Shown here: positions 1-9,765 of the stretch, piece after piece
How positions within the stretch are numbered: position 1 is the first letter of the stretch
How the letters are laid out: every line of letters starts with the position of its first letter
Assembly (NCBI GenBank): GCA_963204915.1
Contig: CAUJHS010000061.1
Span: 248,001 to 312,000, forward strand
Length of the DNA: 64,000 nucleotides
Direction of reading: 5' to 3'
Source of the DNA: Planctomycetota bacterium
Lineage (GTDB): Bacteria > Planctomycetota > Planctomycetia > Pirellulales > Pirellulaceae
The notes under the pieces: generated by a model
The model's database searches: none
The model's input: only the letters and a program-made list of their open reading frames with translations
Told to the model about the DNA's origin: nothing
Translations under genes and position numbers: made by a program

Positions 1-25
1 GGTCCTTGGTTCGGGAGTTTGTGCG

Positions 26-1012
26 ATGAACGAAAACAAGAAGCGGGTCTATTGCCCAGAATGCGCTGGTGACTGGTCGCGTCGCGACTTTTTGTCCGTA
101 GCGGGCGCAGCCGCTCTGGCCGTAGGTGCAGCTCCACTCCTTAGCGCGCGAGGTCTGGCCGCCCCCTCGCCACAAAGCGTTCCGGAAACCGCCGTGGCCC
201 GGTTCTACGGCACACTTAGCGATGAACAGAAAAAGGTGATCTGTTTCCCCTTCGACCATGAACTTCGTCGCAAGGTGAGCGCCAACTGGGCCATTACCGA
301 ACCAACCATTGACGACAGCTTCTACACCGACGAACAGCGCAAGATGATCGAGGAAATCTTCCGGGGCGTCACCAGCGAAGACGGCTATGAACGCTTCATG
401 AAGCAAACCGAAGACGACAACGGCGGCTTTGGAACCTATCACGTGGCGGTGTTCGGCGAGCCGGGCACCGGTAAGTTCCAGTGGGAATTGACTGGCCGAC
501 ATATGACCATGCGGTGCGACGGCGATAGCGTCGAAAATATGGCTTTTGGCGGACCGATTGTGTACGGTCACGGCGAAGAAGGCCGGAAGTATAACGTCTT
601 CCATTACCAAACCGAGAAGACCAACGAAGTTTTCCAAGCACTCGACGGCGCACAACGCGATAAAGCTCTGGTGGAAAAAGCTCCGCCGGAAAGCCAAGTG
701 CCAATTCAAGGTTCGAGCGGTAAATTTCCGGGGATTTCGGTGGGCGAACTTAGCGGGGACCAAAGGAAACTTGTCGAAGACGTGGTGCGCGTCCTCTTGG
801 CTCCCTATCGCCAGGAAGACGTCGACGAAGCCATGGAACTGGTGAAGTCTGGCGGAGGAATCGAAAAACTTCACATGGCCTTCTACAAACAGGGCGACAT
901 TAACAACGATCAAGTGTGGGATATCTGGCGCATTGAAGGCCCCAGTTTTGTGTGCCACTTCCGTGGAGCGCCGCACGTTCACGCGTATATCAACATCGGT
1001 TTGAAGAGTTAA
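26..1012 (+). CDS. Tat-exported DUF3500-type protein
   Basis: A 328-residue protein of unknown biochemical role. The N-terminus carries a CPEC pair and then a twin-arginine signal (RRDFLSVAGAAALAVG, about residues 19-34), so export in folded form through Tat is likely. The mature part resembles the DUF3500 family: it holds an internal 'LSGDQRKLVEDV' segment and ends in His-rich strands (HVHAYINIG) after a 'QVWDIWRIEGPSFVCHFRG' stretch. Members are annotated only as hypothetical exported proteins, and no catalytic residues are established. The gene stands alone: a PilZ gene follows after about 290 bp with its own ribosome binding site. The family assignment comes from remembered sequence character, not a search. 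Confidence 0.8.
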   Translation: MNENKKRVYCPECAGDWSRRDFLSVAGAAALAVGAAPLLSARGLAAPSPQSVPETAVARFYGTLSDEQKKVICFPFDHELRRKVSANWAITEPTIDDSFYTDEQRKMIEEIFRGVTSEDGYERFMKQTEDDNGGFGTYHVAVFGEPGTGKFQWELTGRHMTMRCDGDSVENMAFGGPIVYGHGEEGRKYNVFHYQTEKTNEVFQALDGAQRDKALVEKAPPESQVPIQGSSGKFPGISVGELSGDQRKLVEDVVRVLLAPYRQEDVDEAMELVKSGGGIEKLHMAFYKQGDINNDQVWDIWRIEGPSFVCHFRGAPHVHAYINIGLKS

Positions 1013-1300
1013 ATCAGGAAAGGCTGATGTAACCTGCTTACTCGCACCGGACCGACCTTGCTGCTTGTGGTCGCGCAAGCAGCTTTGGCGACTGTGCGTT
1101 CTGTTGCGCGGCTTCACATGCATGTTGCCGGCGCCTTCAGCTGGGGTGAAACGCTTCTACGGAGCCCTGTTCCAACGGAATAGGTGCTACGATCGGCCCG
1201 GAAATCGTTTGTATTTCTAATCTTCCTGCCTTGTCGCGCAAGTAACAACCTATGGTTTCAATGGGTTCGCCACCTACACTGCGCACCGGGCGAGGGGGCT

Positions 1301-2119
1301 ATGAGCAGCGACAATCGCAGATCCTACCGCTATCGCGTCCAAGAGGAGTTTACGCACGCCAAAATCCTGCATGGTCGTAAGGAATGGCCGGCAGAGTTGG
1401 TTAATGAGTCCGCCGGCGGATTCCTCGTTTCTCTAGCCGCCGATGCGAATTTGAAGCCCGGCGAATCGGTGACCTTGAGCATTCACTCGGGCGCCTATTT
1501 GGTGGAAATTGTCCACGTGCGCCGCGAGGAAAAGAAGGCGTACGTTGGCGTACGCCGCTTTGATGACGACATCCAGCCGCGTTCGGCCACGTCGATTCGT
1601 CGCGGTTGGTTTGGCCCCTCGGGAGCCGCACCTTACCAGTCATCGCAAACTTTTCTCTTATTCGGCGCGTATGTTGGATTGGCCGCTTTAGCGGCGGTCT
1701 TGATTGTCGGTGGGCACGCTGGCCGCGGCATCGCCAGCTTGTTGGGAGACACGAACCGCATCGCGCATGGACCTTCCTTACCCGCGCTGCCCTCCGATTT
1801 CGCCGGTCCGATTGATTGGGAAACGGTCCACACGCTGCGCGGAATCAATTCGCTCGCTTCTCAAACCGTGCGCGAAGCGATTGGTTTAACCAAAACGCAA
1901 CAACGTTCTCTGGACAACATTTTCTCGGAGACAAGTCGACGAATGCAGAAACTCGCCGAGGAATGCAAGGAGGCGCCGTCATCGCAATGGAGCGAGCAAT
2001 CGACCCAGGTCATCGACGAAGCCGTACAACGCGTTTTATGCACGCTGACGGACCGGCAAATCGAACGATGGCGCGAGGAGTTGGTCGACCGCCTTCGCGA
2101 GGCGCCTGACAACAAATAG
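1301..2119 (+). CDS. PilZ domain membrane protein (c-di-GMP receptor-like)
   Basis: A 272-residue protein from the ATG at 1301. An upstream in-frame ATG at 1184 exists, but the GAGGGGG run just before 1301 is a better ribosome binding site and the PilZ domain starts directly after it. The N-terminus has the c-di-GMP signature RRSYR (RxxxR) followed about 30 residues later by NESAGG (NxSxxG). One hydrophobic segment (FGAYVGLAALAAVLIVGG, about residues 125-142) should anchor the protein. The roughly 120-residue tail is charged and probably helical, with no domain I recognise. It may couple c-di-GMP binding to an envelope function; the partner is unknown. Confidence 0.75.
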   Translation: MSSDNRRSYRYRVQEEFTHAKILHGRKEWPAELVNESAGGFLVSLAADANLKPGESVTLSIHSGAYLVEIVHVRREEKKAYVGVRRFDDDIQPRSATSIRRGWFGPSGAAPYQSSQTFLLFGAYVGLAALAAVLIVGGHAGRGIASLLGDTNRIAHGPSLPALPSDFAGPIDWETVHTLRGINSLASQTVREAIGLTKTQQRSLDNIFSETSRRMQKLAEECKEAPSSQWSEQSTQVIDEAVQRVLCTLTDRQIERWREELVDRLREAPDNK

Positions 2120-2287
2120 TCAGTCGATTGGCGCTCAAGCCTTCTCCTGCGCAGACGTCAAGTTGATGCCGACGTTGCGGCAACCTACTTTCTCATTGAC
2201 GTCGTGATTTCTCCAGCCAGGCGCAAGATTCGCTACAATCAAACGAGTGTGGCGAATGTTTTGCTCCTTATCCTTGGAGGAATTCTC

Positions 2288-3322
2288 ATGGCCGACTCCA
2301 CCCATCGTCGCGGCTTTCTTCAATCCAGCGCCGCAGTTGGCGTCACGCTTGCGTTGGCCGAGGCGCTGTTCGCGCAACAAGACGACAATGTTCAAGGATT
2401 GCCTCGGCGCCCCTTGGGAGACACTGGCGAGAATGTTTCGCTTCTGTGCTTAGGCGGGTGGCATATTGGCGCGGCAGCGAAAGAATCGGGCGACGATGCG
2501 GCCGTTCGTCTCATGCACGCGGCGATCGACGGCGGCATGACCTTTTTCGACAACTGCTGGGACTACCACGATGGTTATTCCGAAGAGGTTATGGGCAAGG
2601 CTATCCATGACCGCCGCGACAAGGTCTTCCTGATGACGAAGATCTGCGAACGCGACTATCAAGGCGCTCTGGCGAATATCGACGAAAGCTTAAAGCGGCT
2701 CAAGACCGACTATCTCGACCTAGCGCAATTTCACGAGATGGTCTACGACAACGACCCCGACTGGGTTTTTGACAAGGGCGGTATTCGGGCGGCCTTAGAA
2801 GCCCAGAAGGCGGGCAAGGTGCGCCATATCGGCTTTACGGGGCATAAGGATCCTCGCATCCACTTGAAAATGCTCGACAAGCCCTACCATTGGGCGAGCG
2901 CCCAAATGCCGATCAATGTTTGCGACTACCACTTTCGCAGCTTCGCTCAAGAAGTCGTCCCGGTGTGTTTGAAAAAGAAAGTCGCCGTTTTGGGAATGAA
3001 GAGTCTGGGTGGCAGCCCTGACGGCAAAAATGGCCGTTTGCCCCAAGCGGGCCTGATTACTGCGCCGGAGTGTATTCGTTATGCGCTCTCGCAACCGATC
3101 GCCTCCCTAGTGGTTGGCCTGCGCAATGAGCGCGATTTGAAGCAGGCGTTCGACGTAGGACGCAACTTCCAACGAATGACCGCGGACGAGCAAGCAGCGC
3201 TACGGGAAAAGGTCAAAGACGTTGCAACCGACGGTCGGCATGAACTCTTTAAGACAACCAAGAATTTTGACGGCCCCCATCATCGCAAACAGCACGGGTT
3301 TTCTCTCGATGGCAACGCGTAA
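2288..3322 (+). CDS. exported aldo/keto reductase
   Basis: A 344-residue aldo/keto reductase. The start at 2288 is set by GGAGG at 2276-2280 and gives an N-terminus with HRRGFLQSS and a hydrophobic run, a Tat-like signal often seen on planctomycete copies. The catalytic tetrad is visible: Asp in FFDNCWDY, Tyr in DGYSEE, Lys in LMTKIC and His in AQFHEM. The reaction is expected to be NAD(P)H-dependent reduction of a carbonyl; the substrate cannot be deduced. The C-terminus reads through the usual 'IASLVVGLRNERDLKQA' cofactor region, so the enzyme looks complete. It is a monocistronic neighbour of the PilZ gene. Confidence 0.85.
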   Translation: MADSTHRRGFLQSSAAVGVTLALAEALFAQQDDNVQGLPRRPLGDTGENVSLLCLGGWHIGAAAKESGDDAAVRLMHAAIDGGMTFFDNCWDYHDGYSEEVMGKAIHDRRDKVFLMTKICERDYQGALANIDESLKRLKTDYLDLAQFHEMVYDNDPDWVFDKGGIRAALEAQKAGKVRHIGFTGHKDPRIHLKMLDKPYHWASAQMPINVCDYHFRSFAQEVVPVCLKKKVAVLGMKSLGGSPDGKNGRLPQAGLITAPECIRYALSQPIASLVVGLRNERDLKQAFDVGRNFQRMTADEQAALREKVKDVATDGRHELFKTTKNFDGPHHRKQHGFSLDGNA

Positions 3323-3556
3323 CCCGTTGTTCGCGCCAAGCAAGACATTTCGCCGCCATTGGGACGTTTGAACTGGATCTGAGCGCGCGACAAGCACTGA
3401 CTTCCGCGCCGCGCTGGATACACAACAAACGCCGTTGTTTACTGTTTCTTCTAGCGCCCTGGGAAATTTTTCGATTGCATGTCGCGGTGATTATGTTGTT
3501 CTGCATGTAAGAGTGAGAGGCAGTTCCCGCCACCCACTCCTACCTGTGATAGCAAC

Positions 3557-4804
3557 ATGACTTCGCCCCGTCGAAAACACTTTCGTCTCAGCATCGAGAA
3601 CCTCGAAGCGCGTATCGTCAATTCCGTCGCCAGCATCAGTTTGTCGAGCGGGTTGTTGAAAATCGAAGCTAACGACCGAACAACGGACGTCGTGGTCAAT
3701 AAAGTCGGAACCAATGTTGTCGTTACCGACAATTCCCCGACGTCGGGCTTCATTTTCACCGCGCCCACTTGGAAGTACGCCGCGAGCCGCGTTTCCCGAA
3801 TCGAATTTCACGGCGGCGACGCGGCAGATACGTTTGTGAATAACTACTCGGTTCCAACTACCGCGTGGGGAAACGAAGGCAACGACTACCTGGAGGGCGC
3901 CAACGCCGACGACCGGCTATTCGGCGGACCTGGGGCCGATACACTGAAAGGCTACGGCGGCAATGACTCGCTTTACGGCGGCGGCACAGGCTCGAACTCG
4001 AATGACATTCTCTGGGGAGGCTTAGGAAAGGACCGTTTTCTGACGCAAAAGGGCGATGTGATCAAGGACGGCAAAGGAATCAATAGTCGCACCGGCGAAG
4101 ACACCGAACTCCACTTCGTGAACGGCGGAACATCGACATGGACGAACAAAGAAATTGAAACGATCGACAGCGCTTTCCAGCAGTTGTTTGATGCGACGGG
4201 CAACAACCGGCTGCTCAAAGACTCTGGCACCGACAACGTGTTGACGTTCACAAAAGAAGATCTGCCGTTAAGCCCCGAGGGCAATCGCATTTTGGCCACT
4301 AATACCGACCCCTGGCAACACAATGAGGTCTGGTACAGCGGTCCCTGGTGGAACCGAACCGAGCATCGTAACCTGCGCACCGAACCAAGGAAAATCGTCA
4401 TCGATGATTGGAATGCGAACAGCTCGTCAGAGAACTCGCAAATGATCGACACGATCATTCACGAGATTGGACACAATTGGGACTCGGTCGGCGAAGGCAA
4501 TAGTCGTTTCACGGCGTTTTCCAACCTCAGTGGCTGGAAATCCTCGAATCCCGCCGGTAGCACCCACTACCGCTCGGGCGATGGCGACTGGTACTACGCC
4601 AAGACGGCAAAGGACGGTTTCTTTGGCAGCGTCGTCAGCACCGGTCGAGGCAACAGCCTGCGCTACGGCAAGTGGAATCCGCGTGAGGACTTTGCAACCG
4701 CGTGGGCGCACTACTTCGACAATGGCCGATCGACTTACGATAGCAACTCAATTCGTTCCGCAAAATTGCGAAACATTGACCAACTCATTCGCACTCTGAG
4801 TTAG
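3557..4804 (+). CDS. RTX-repeat protein with HExxH metallopeptidase-like domain
   Basis: A 415-residue secreted protein. The N-terminus (RRKHFRLSIENLEAR) is a variant of the planctomycete LExR secretion/anchor motif. Residues about 95-150 hold RTX-type calcium-binding nonapeptides (GNEGNDYLEG, GGPGADTLKG, GGNDSLYGG). The C-terminal half has HEIGH at residues 302-306 and a second acidic site in REDFATAWAHYF (Glu377). That HExxH...E layout is the gluzincin pattern, not the HExxHxxGxxH of serralysins. A Zn-dependent protease or a lethal-factor-like fold is inferred; the substrate is unknown. A strong hairpin follows the stop. Alternative: a structural protein with a dead peptidase domain. Confidence 0.75.
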   Translation: MTSPRRKHFRLSIENLEARIVNSVASISLSSGLLKIEANDRTTDVVVNKVGTNVVVTDNSPTSGFIFTAPTWKYAASRVSRIEFHGGDAADTFVNNYSVPTTAWGNEGNDYLEGANADDRLFGGPGADTLKGYGGNDSLYGGGTGSNSNDILWGGLGKDRFLTQKGDVIKDGKGINSRTGEDTELHFVNGGTSTWTNKEIETIDSAFQQLFDATGNNRLLKDSGTDNVLTFTKEDLPLSPEGNRILATNTDPWQHNEVWYSGPWWNRTEHRNLRTEPRKIVIDDWNANSSSENSQMIDTIIHEIGHNWDSVGEGNSRFTAFSNLSGWKSSNPAGSTHYRSGDGDWYYAKTAKDGFFGSVVSTGRGNSLRYGKWNPREDFATAWAHYFDNGRSTYDSNSIRSAKLRNIDQLIRTLS

Positions 4805-4830
4805 CGGCGACCAGCATCAGCCCCAAAAGT

Positions 4831-4866
4831 AATCCCTGCTTGGCAAACACGCGCCAAGCAGGGATT
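4831..4866. terminator. bidirectional hairpin terminator between convergent genes
   Basis: A perfect 14-bp inverted repeat (AATCCCTGCTTGGC at 4831-4844 and its complement at 4853-4866) encloses an 8-nt loop. A-rich sequence lies on the left and TTT follows on the right. It sits between the plus-strand RTX gene and the minus-strand repeat gene, which converge here, so it can serve both. Confidence 0.75.
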
Positions 4867-4917
4867 TTCACGTAACAAATTATATCGGGCCTTCCTGTTC
4901 CCGTTGCGTGAACGGTT

Positions 4918-6027
4918 CTAACCCATCACACGATGGCGACCGCGAAGCAGACCTCCGCCCAGTGTGCCGGCCACCATGGGTTCGGGGCCGGGAGAAAGGT
5001 CAACATTTAGTTCGCCTCCTTCATCGACGGTGATATCAAAGCCTTCATCGTTGAGAATATCGGCGCCAGGTCCTCCTTGTCCGCCAAAGTTCACAACGCC
5101 TCCCTCTGCGATCTGACCGCCAGCGCCTTCGAGAACGAGACTTTCATCGCCTGGGCCGCCTGCCAAGTTAACGTCGAGCAGTCCCTCGACGAAGATATCA
5201 TTCAGGGCCAGACCGATGATGTCGTCGCCCGGACCTCCTTCGAAGTTCATTGCGAGTGAGCTATCCTCGGAAATCACGGCGCCCACGAGATCCAAGTCAA
5301 ATCCATCGTCGCCAGGCCCACCTTCGACGTTCAGCGCGACGGAGCCATCGATCACGACATCCGTCAACGCCGCCACGACATGGTCGTCACCGGGCCCGCC
5401 TTCCATCCCCAGCGTCAGTTCGCCTTCCAGTTCAGCCTCCGCGGCGCCCACGGTGAGGACGTCGTCGCCATTTCCGCCCTCAAGTTCGACGTTCAAGCTG
5501 CCTTCGACAATGGCGTTGTCCATGGTCAACGTCGCATCGTCATCGCCATGCCCACCTTCGATGGCGACGTTGAGTGAGCCGTCTTCGTTGACTTCGGCGC
5601 CGCTGACATTCACAGTTGCGTCGTCGTCGCCGTGCCCCAAATCGACTTCCACCGAGACCTCGCCTGAGGCGTCAAGGTCAGGCAGATTCACCGTGACCTG
5701 ATCATCGCCTTTGCCGGTTTCGATATGGATCGAAAACGACTCCTCGGCTCCCACCTCAAGCTCGGGCAAGTCAACATTGACGGTATCGCGACCATTTCCC
5801 GATTCGATCTCGATGTGATCGACGTCGGCCGGATCAAAGGTTTTGGCTTCGCCGCCGTCGAAGCTGACGGCGATCTCTCCCGCTTCGTTCAACCCTACCT
5901 CGATCACGTTGTCGCCACGATCGCCTTCAATATGGAGCACGCCCTCGCTCAGCATCACGGTGCTTAGCACCGTTCGCGACTCCAGGCTTTCGACTCCCCA
6001 ACGGCGGCGCACACGGGTCTTCTTCAT
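4918..6027 (-). CDS. secreted GGxGDD-repeat protein
   Basis: A 369-residue protein. The start at 6027 (MKKTRVRRRWG) is chosen because AAGGAGGG lies just upstream; a longer reading to 6174 has no such site. It opens with the planctomycete motif WGVESLESRTVLS. The rest is built from acidic repeat units of about 30-35 residues, each a beta-strand-like stretch followed by EGGxGDD or GGPGDD (for example EGGNGDDVLTV and EGGPGDDHVVA). The spacing is far longer than the RTX nonapeptide, so calcium binding at the GDD turns of a beta-solenoid is an inference. No enzymatic motif is seen. It is likely a cell-surface or matrix structural protein. Confidence 0.75.
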   Translation of the reverse strand: MKKTRVRRRWGVESLESRTVLSTVMLSEGVLHIEGDRGDNVIEVGLNEAGEIAVSFDGGEAKTFDPADVDHIEIESGNGRDTVNVDLPELEVGAEESFSIHIETGKGDDQVTVNLPDLDASGEVSVEVDLGHGDDDATVNVSGAEVNEDGSLNVAIEGGHGDDDATLTMDNAIVEGSLNVELEGGNGDDVLTVGAAEAELEGELTLGMEGGPGDDHVVAALTDVVIDGSVALNVEGGPGDDGFDLDLVGAVISEDSSLAMNFEGGPGDDIIGLALNDIFVEGLLDVNLAGGPGDESLVLEGAGGQIAEGGVVNFGGQGGPGADILNDEGFDITVDEGGELNVDLSPGPEPMVAGTLGGGLLRGRHRVMG

Positions 6028-6438
6028 CCTCTTCGTCCCTCCTTGTTGAGCGTTAATCTCAGGCCGCCCACGCGGCCAACGCAATGAACGCTCCAAATCT
6101 AACGCAGCAAAAGCGATGAACAACCCGCCGCATGTCTGTGAATAACGCCCCTCAGGAGAAGAGCATAGATGCATGAGTCTCGTCAGACCGCCGACATGAG
6201 GGACAAGACAACCGCAGCGCCGCGGGGCGTGACTTTCGGCAGAATCTGCTCGCCTGAGAAACCGCTACACGCGAAGGCGCAAGTAGTTGCAGCGCGTTGC
6301 GTTCGACGCAAGAAGGAATTAGTACAATTCCATGAATTCCGTTGGATACATCGCGTGGCGGGAGCGACGCCCCGTCCCAATGACGCCGCCATCAGCCGAA
6401 AAGAATTTCAGAAAGATCGATCACGCGTCGTAAGTCGT
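6028..6438. other. intergenic region without recognised gene
   Basis: About 410 bp between the start of the repeat-protein gene and the stop of glcD-like. Apart from the AAGGAGGG ribosome binding site serving the 6027 start, I see no conserved coding frame, RNA gene or clear repeat. Confidence 0.5.
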
Positions 6439-7899
6439 TTAGAGTGCAGCGCGACGCGCGGGGCGAATTTGTTGGAGACGCGGTTTTTGTTCCTGCCCAC
6501 AGCCGGCGGAGGTGGGCAACATCTTTTCTGGACTAAGATTCCCGCGTGGGTTAAACGCGTCACGCAGGTTCGCCATGGCGCGTAAGTCGTCGGGCGTGAA
6601 CATTTTGTTCATAAAGGCGATCTTTTCCACGCCAATGCCGTGCTCTCCCGTGACACTCCCCCCACACGCCAAACATTCCTCTAGAATTTCATGGCTCGCT
6701 TGGAGGACGCGCGTTACCTGGTCCGGGTGGCGTTCATCAAAGAGAAGAATCGGGTGGATGTTGCCATCCCCGGCATGGAACACGTTCACCACGCGCAAGT
6801 CGTAGCGCGCGCCGATCTCATAGATTTTTCTCAAAATATGCGGCAACTGGGTGCGCGGCACAACGCCATCTTGGGTGCAGTAGCTTGGGCTGAGTCTCCC
6901 AATGGCGCCAAAAGCCTGCTTGCGGCACTTCCAAAGCTTTTGTCGTTGCGCGGCGTCGGCGGCTTGCCGCACTTCTCGGGCGCCGCAGCGATGGCATAGG
7001 TCAATAATCCGGTCGCGCTGCTCATCCAAGCCAGCTTCCAACCCATCAACTTCGATGAGCAACACCGCCTGCGCATCGAGGGGGAATCCAAAATGAAACG
7101 CCTCTTCCAGGGCGGCCACAATGCCCTGATCCATCATCTCCAACGCAGCGGGCACAATTCCGGCTCCGATGATTTCACTAATCGTATTGGTCGCGTCCTC
7201 CACCGAATCAAATACGCCCAGCATCGTGCGATAACCTTGCGGATCGCGAGTTAGCCGCACCCACACTTTCGTGACAATTCCCAGAGTGCCTTCGCTTCCG
7301 ACGAAGGCGCCGACGAGGTCCAATCCGAGCGGGTCTTCGGCGGGTCCGCCAAGTTGCACAATCCGGCCGTCGGCGAGTACCACCTCCACGCCGAGCACGT
7401 GATTCACCGTCACCCCGTACTTCAGCGTATGGGGACCACCGCTGTTGGTCGCAACATTTCCGCCAATCGTGCAGGCGCCTTGGCTTGAAGGATCCGGCGC
7501 ATAGTGATACCCCGATCCCTTCAGCGCCTGAGTGAGCCAAACGTTCACCACACCGGGTTGCACCACCGCATAGCGGTCGCGCAGGTTGATTTCCAGAATT
7601 TGCTTCATGCGGGTCAGGACAATCATGACGCCGCCGCCGACAGGCAAGCAACCTCCGGCAAGGCTGGTGCCTGCCCCGCGCGGCAGGAACGGAACCCCAG
7701 CTTCGTTACAAATACGAACGATTTTTTGCACGTCTTCCGTAGAACGTGGGAACACCGCCACGTCGGGTCGGTTCTTTTCAATGGTGAATCCGTCGCATTC
7801 GTAAACCAATAGTTCCGACTTGGCCGTCAGCACATTCTCCATGCCCAAAACTCGACGGAGTTCATCAATCAACCGATACGGATTCGGAGAGGAAATCAT
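6439..7899 (-). CDS. glcD: FAD-linked 2-hydroxyacid oxidase, GlcD family
   Basis: A 486-residue flavoprotein of the VAO/PCMH fold, oxidising a D-2-hydroxyacid (glycolate, D-lactate or D-2-hydroxyglutarate) to the 2-oxoacid. The FAD-binding loop is visible as PRGAGTSLAGGCLP (about residues 74-87). A CTIGGNVATNSGGPHTLKYG segment follows, and near the C-terminus GSVTGEHGIGVEK with NPRGNLSPEKML. The length is normal for GlcD. It lies 116 bp downstream of an LhgO-type oxidase on the same strand, so the two probably form a transcription unit for feeding electrons from 2-hydroxyacids into respiration. Exact substrate specificity cannot be read from sequence. Confidence 0.88.
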   Translation of the reverse strand: MISSPNPYRLIDELRRVLGMENVLTAKSELLVYECDGFTIEKNRPDVAVFPRSTEDVQKIVRICNEAGVPFLPRGAGTSLAGGCLPVGGGVMIVLTRMKQILEINLRDRYAVVQPGVVNVWLTQALKGSGYHYAPDPSSQGACTIGGNVATNSGGPHTLKYGVTVNHVLGVEVVLADGRIVQLGGPAEDPLGLDLVGAFVGSEGTLGIVTKVWVRLTRDPQGYRTMLGVFDSVEDATNTISEIIGAGIVPAALEMMDQGIVAALEEAFHFGFPLDAQAVLLIEVDGLEAGLDEQRDRIIDLCHRCGAREVRQAADAAQRQKLWKCRKQAFGAIGRLSPSYCTQDGVVPRTQLPHILRKIYEIGARYDLRVVNVFHAGDGNIHPILLFDERHPDQVTRVLQASHEILEECLACGGSVTGEHGIGVEKIAFMNKMFTPDDLRAMANLRDAFNPRGNLSPEKMLPTSAGCGQEQKPRLQQIRPARRAAL

Positions 7900-8015
7900 G
7901 GTGTTCGCACAAAATGTGACTGCCAGTATGGAGAAATTCGCGGTTACAGGGGGTTTAAGGCGCCCTTAAGCGTTCAACCGCAGCAACAATGCTCAATCAT
8001 ATCGCCCCGCGGATT

Positions 8016-9215
8016 CTATTCCCATCGCGCCGCAAGCTTTTCGACAATCAATCTCCCAACGTTGAGAGATGATGTCGCCGCGGGCGAAGGGGCATTGTTC
8101 ACGTTGATGATTCGTTCGCCATCGAGAATTAGGAAGTCGTCCACCATTTGACCATCCGGCGCAACAGCTTGCGCACGCACGCCCGCAGGCCCAGGAGTCA
8201 AATGCTCGGCGCGAATCTCGGGCACCAGACGCTGCAGTGCGCGAACGAACGCGGCTTTGCTGATGGAACGCCACATTTCTCCCGCGCCGGTCCGCCAGTA
8301 TCGGGCCGCCAGCTTTAGAAAACCAGGATAGGTGAGCGCCTCGCCCAGGTCGCGCAGGTTCACATCGGTTTTGCGATACCCTTCGCGCGCAAAAGCCAAG
8401 ACGGCGTTCGGCCCGCATTCCACACCGCCTTCGATCATCCTTGTGAAGTGAACCCCGAGAAAAGGGAAACTTGGATCCGGCACGGGGTAGATCAAGTTAC
8501 GACACAAGTGGTATACCTCGGGCTTGAGCTTATAATACTCACCGCGGAACGGAACGATTTTGGCCGCCGGCTGTTGACCTCCTAACTTCGTAACGCGATC
8601 ACAATGAAGGCCGGCGCAGTTGACGACCTGCTTGGCCTTGAACTCGCCCTTCAAGGTTGTCAGTACGACCCCGTCGGCGTCGTTACCCATCGCCGTCACC
8701 GCGGCGCCCGTTTCCACACGTCCTCCGCTCTGCTGGATCAACTCGGCCAATTTGCGGCAAACCTGCCCGTAATTGACAATTCCTGCCTCAGGCACCCAAA
8801 TCGCTTGGACACCCGCCGCATACGGCTCCAATTCGCGGAGCCTGCTCGCATCAATCATCTCGCAGGCTACGCCATTCTGCTGTCCCCGTTCAAAGATGCG
8901 TTCCAGTCGCGGAGTTTCCTCGGCGGCTACGGCTACGATCACTTTACCGCAAATGTCATAATCGATGCCGTGCTGAGCACAAAACTGCTCCATGGCCTTT
9001 TTGCCTTCGCGGCAATTCACGGCCTTAAGCGAACCGGGTTTGTAGTAAATTCCCGAGTGCAAAACGCCGGAGTTGTGCCCCGTCTGATGCTGTGCAACAG
9101 CCGCCTCTTTCTCCAGCACAATGACGCTTCGTCCGGGATATCGTTGAACAAGCTGATAGGCCGTTGCCAGCCCCACCACGCCGCCGCCGATGATCGCCAC
9201 GTCTGTTGATTGCAT
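8016..9215 (-). CDS. lhgO: L-2-hydroxyglutarate oxidase
   Basis: A 399-residue FAD oxidoreductase of the DAO family that oxidises L-2-hydroxyglutarate to 2-oxoglutarate and passes electrons to the quinone pool. The N-terminal dinucleotide-binding motif is VAIIGGGVVGLATAYQL. It is followed by the family-typical HQTGHNSGVLHSGIYYKPG (about residues 42-60) and VNCAGLHCDRV near the middle, and the C-terminal GPAGVRAQAV segment is intact. The start at 9215 is preferred over 9233 because GAGGA lies the right distance before it. It lies upstream of the glcD-like gene and is probably co-transcribed with it. Confidence 0.9.
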   Translation of the reverse strand: MQSTDVAIIGGGVVGLATAYQLVQRYPGRSVIVLEKEAAVAQHQTGHNSGVLHSGIYYKPGSLKAVNCREGKKAMEQFCAQHGIDYDICGKVIVAVAAEETPRLERIFERGQQNGVACEMIDASRLRELEPYAAGVQAIWVPEAGIVNYGQVCRKLAELIQQSGGRVETGAAVTAMGNDADGVVLTTLKGEFKAKQVVNCAGLHCDRVTKLGGQQPAAKIVPFRGEYYKLKPEVYHLCRNLIYPVPDPSFPFLGVHFTRMIEGGVECGPNAVLAFAREGYRKTDVNLRDLGEALTYPGFLKLAARYWRTGAGEMWRSISKAAFVRALQRLVPEIRAEHLTPGPAGVRAQAVAPDGQMVDDFLILDGERIINVNNAPSPAATSSLNVGRLIVEKLAARWE

Positions 9216-9508
9216 CCGCCAGTCCTCATACAACGCAAATCACGACACAACTCCTGCTCTTAACTCAAGCGTTTTCGTGCGAGCGTATGATTCTTCCAAA
9301 CGAAGCAGGGCTCCGCAACGCCAGTAGAACCGTTATAAGAACTCATCAAAGTTGCAATACCCGCAAACACGCCCACGACCCATTCGACGAGCCATGTCGT
9401 CCGGAGAAAAACTTGGCAGGCTCAACCAGGAGTCGAATTTCAAACGATGCGATTGCTCGCAGGGCGACTTGCGATTTCCGCCCAACCTCAGTAAAATTCA
9501 CCACTCAA

Positions 9509-9598
<90 letters not shown>

Positions 9599-9613
9599 GG
9601 GATAAGGAGTTAC

Positions 9614-9641
9614 GACGACGGCCCAAAACGCGGCCGTCGTC
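9614..9641. terminator. hairpin after tRNA-Leu
   Basis: A perfect 10-bp inverted repeat (GACGACGGCC at 9614-9623, complement at 9632-9641) with an 8-nt loop. There is no T-run, so either a tRNA transcription end or an integrase-region secondary site is possible. The corresponding spot at 31428-31456 is a decayed version. Confidence 0.4.
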
Positions 9642-9654
9642 CCCAACGCAAACT

Positions 9655-9673
9655 TGGGGACAAATTGGGGACA
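9655..9673 (+). promoter_or_regulatory. paired TGGGGACA boxes, candidate integrase arm sites (left)
   Basis: TGGGGACA occurs at 9655-9662 and 9666-9673, an 11-bp period that places both on the same helix face. The same pair with the same period occurs near the right end (31209 and 31220). Position and symmetry suggest recombinase arm-type binding sites. This is inference. Confidence 0.45.
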
Positions 9674-9765
9674 ATATTTCCCCTGTATTGCTCTTGCGTT
9701 GAGCGTTGGTTCTGAATTGCGGGTGCGCGGCTGGTTCTTCCCACCACCATGGGAAGAATTCCAGC

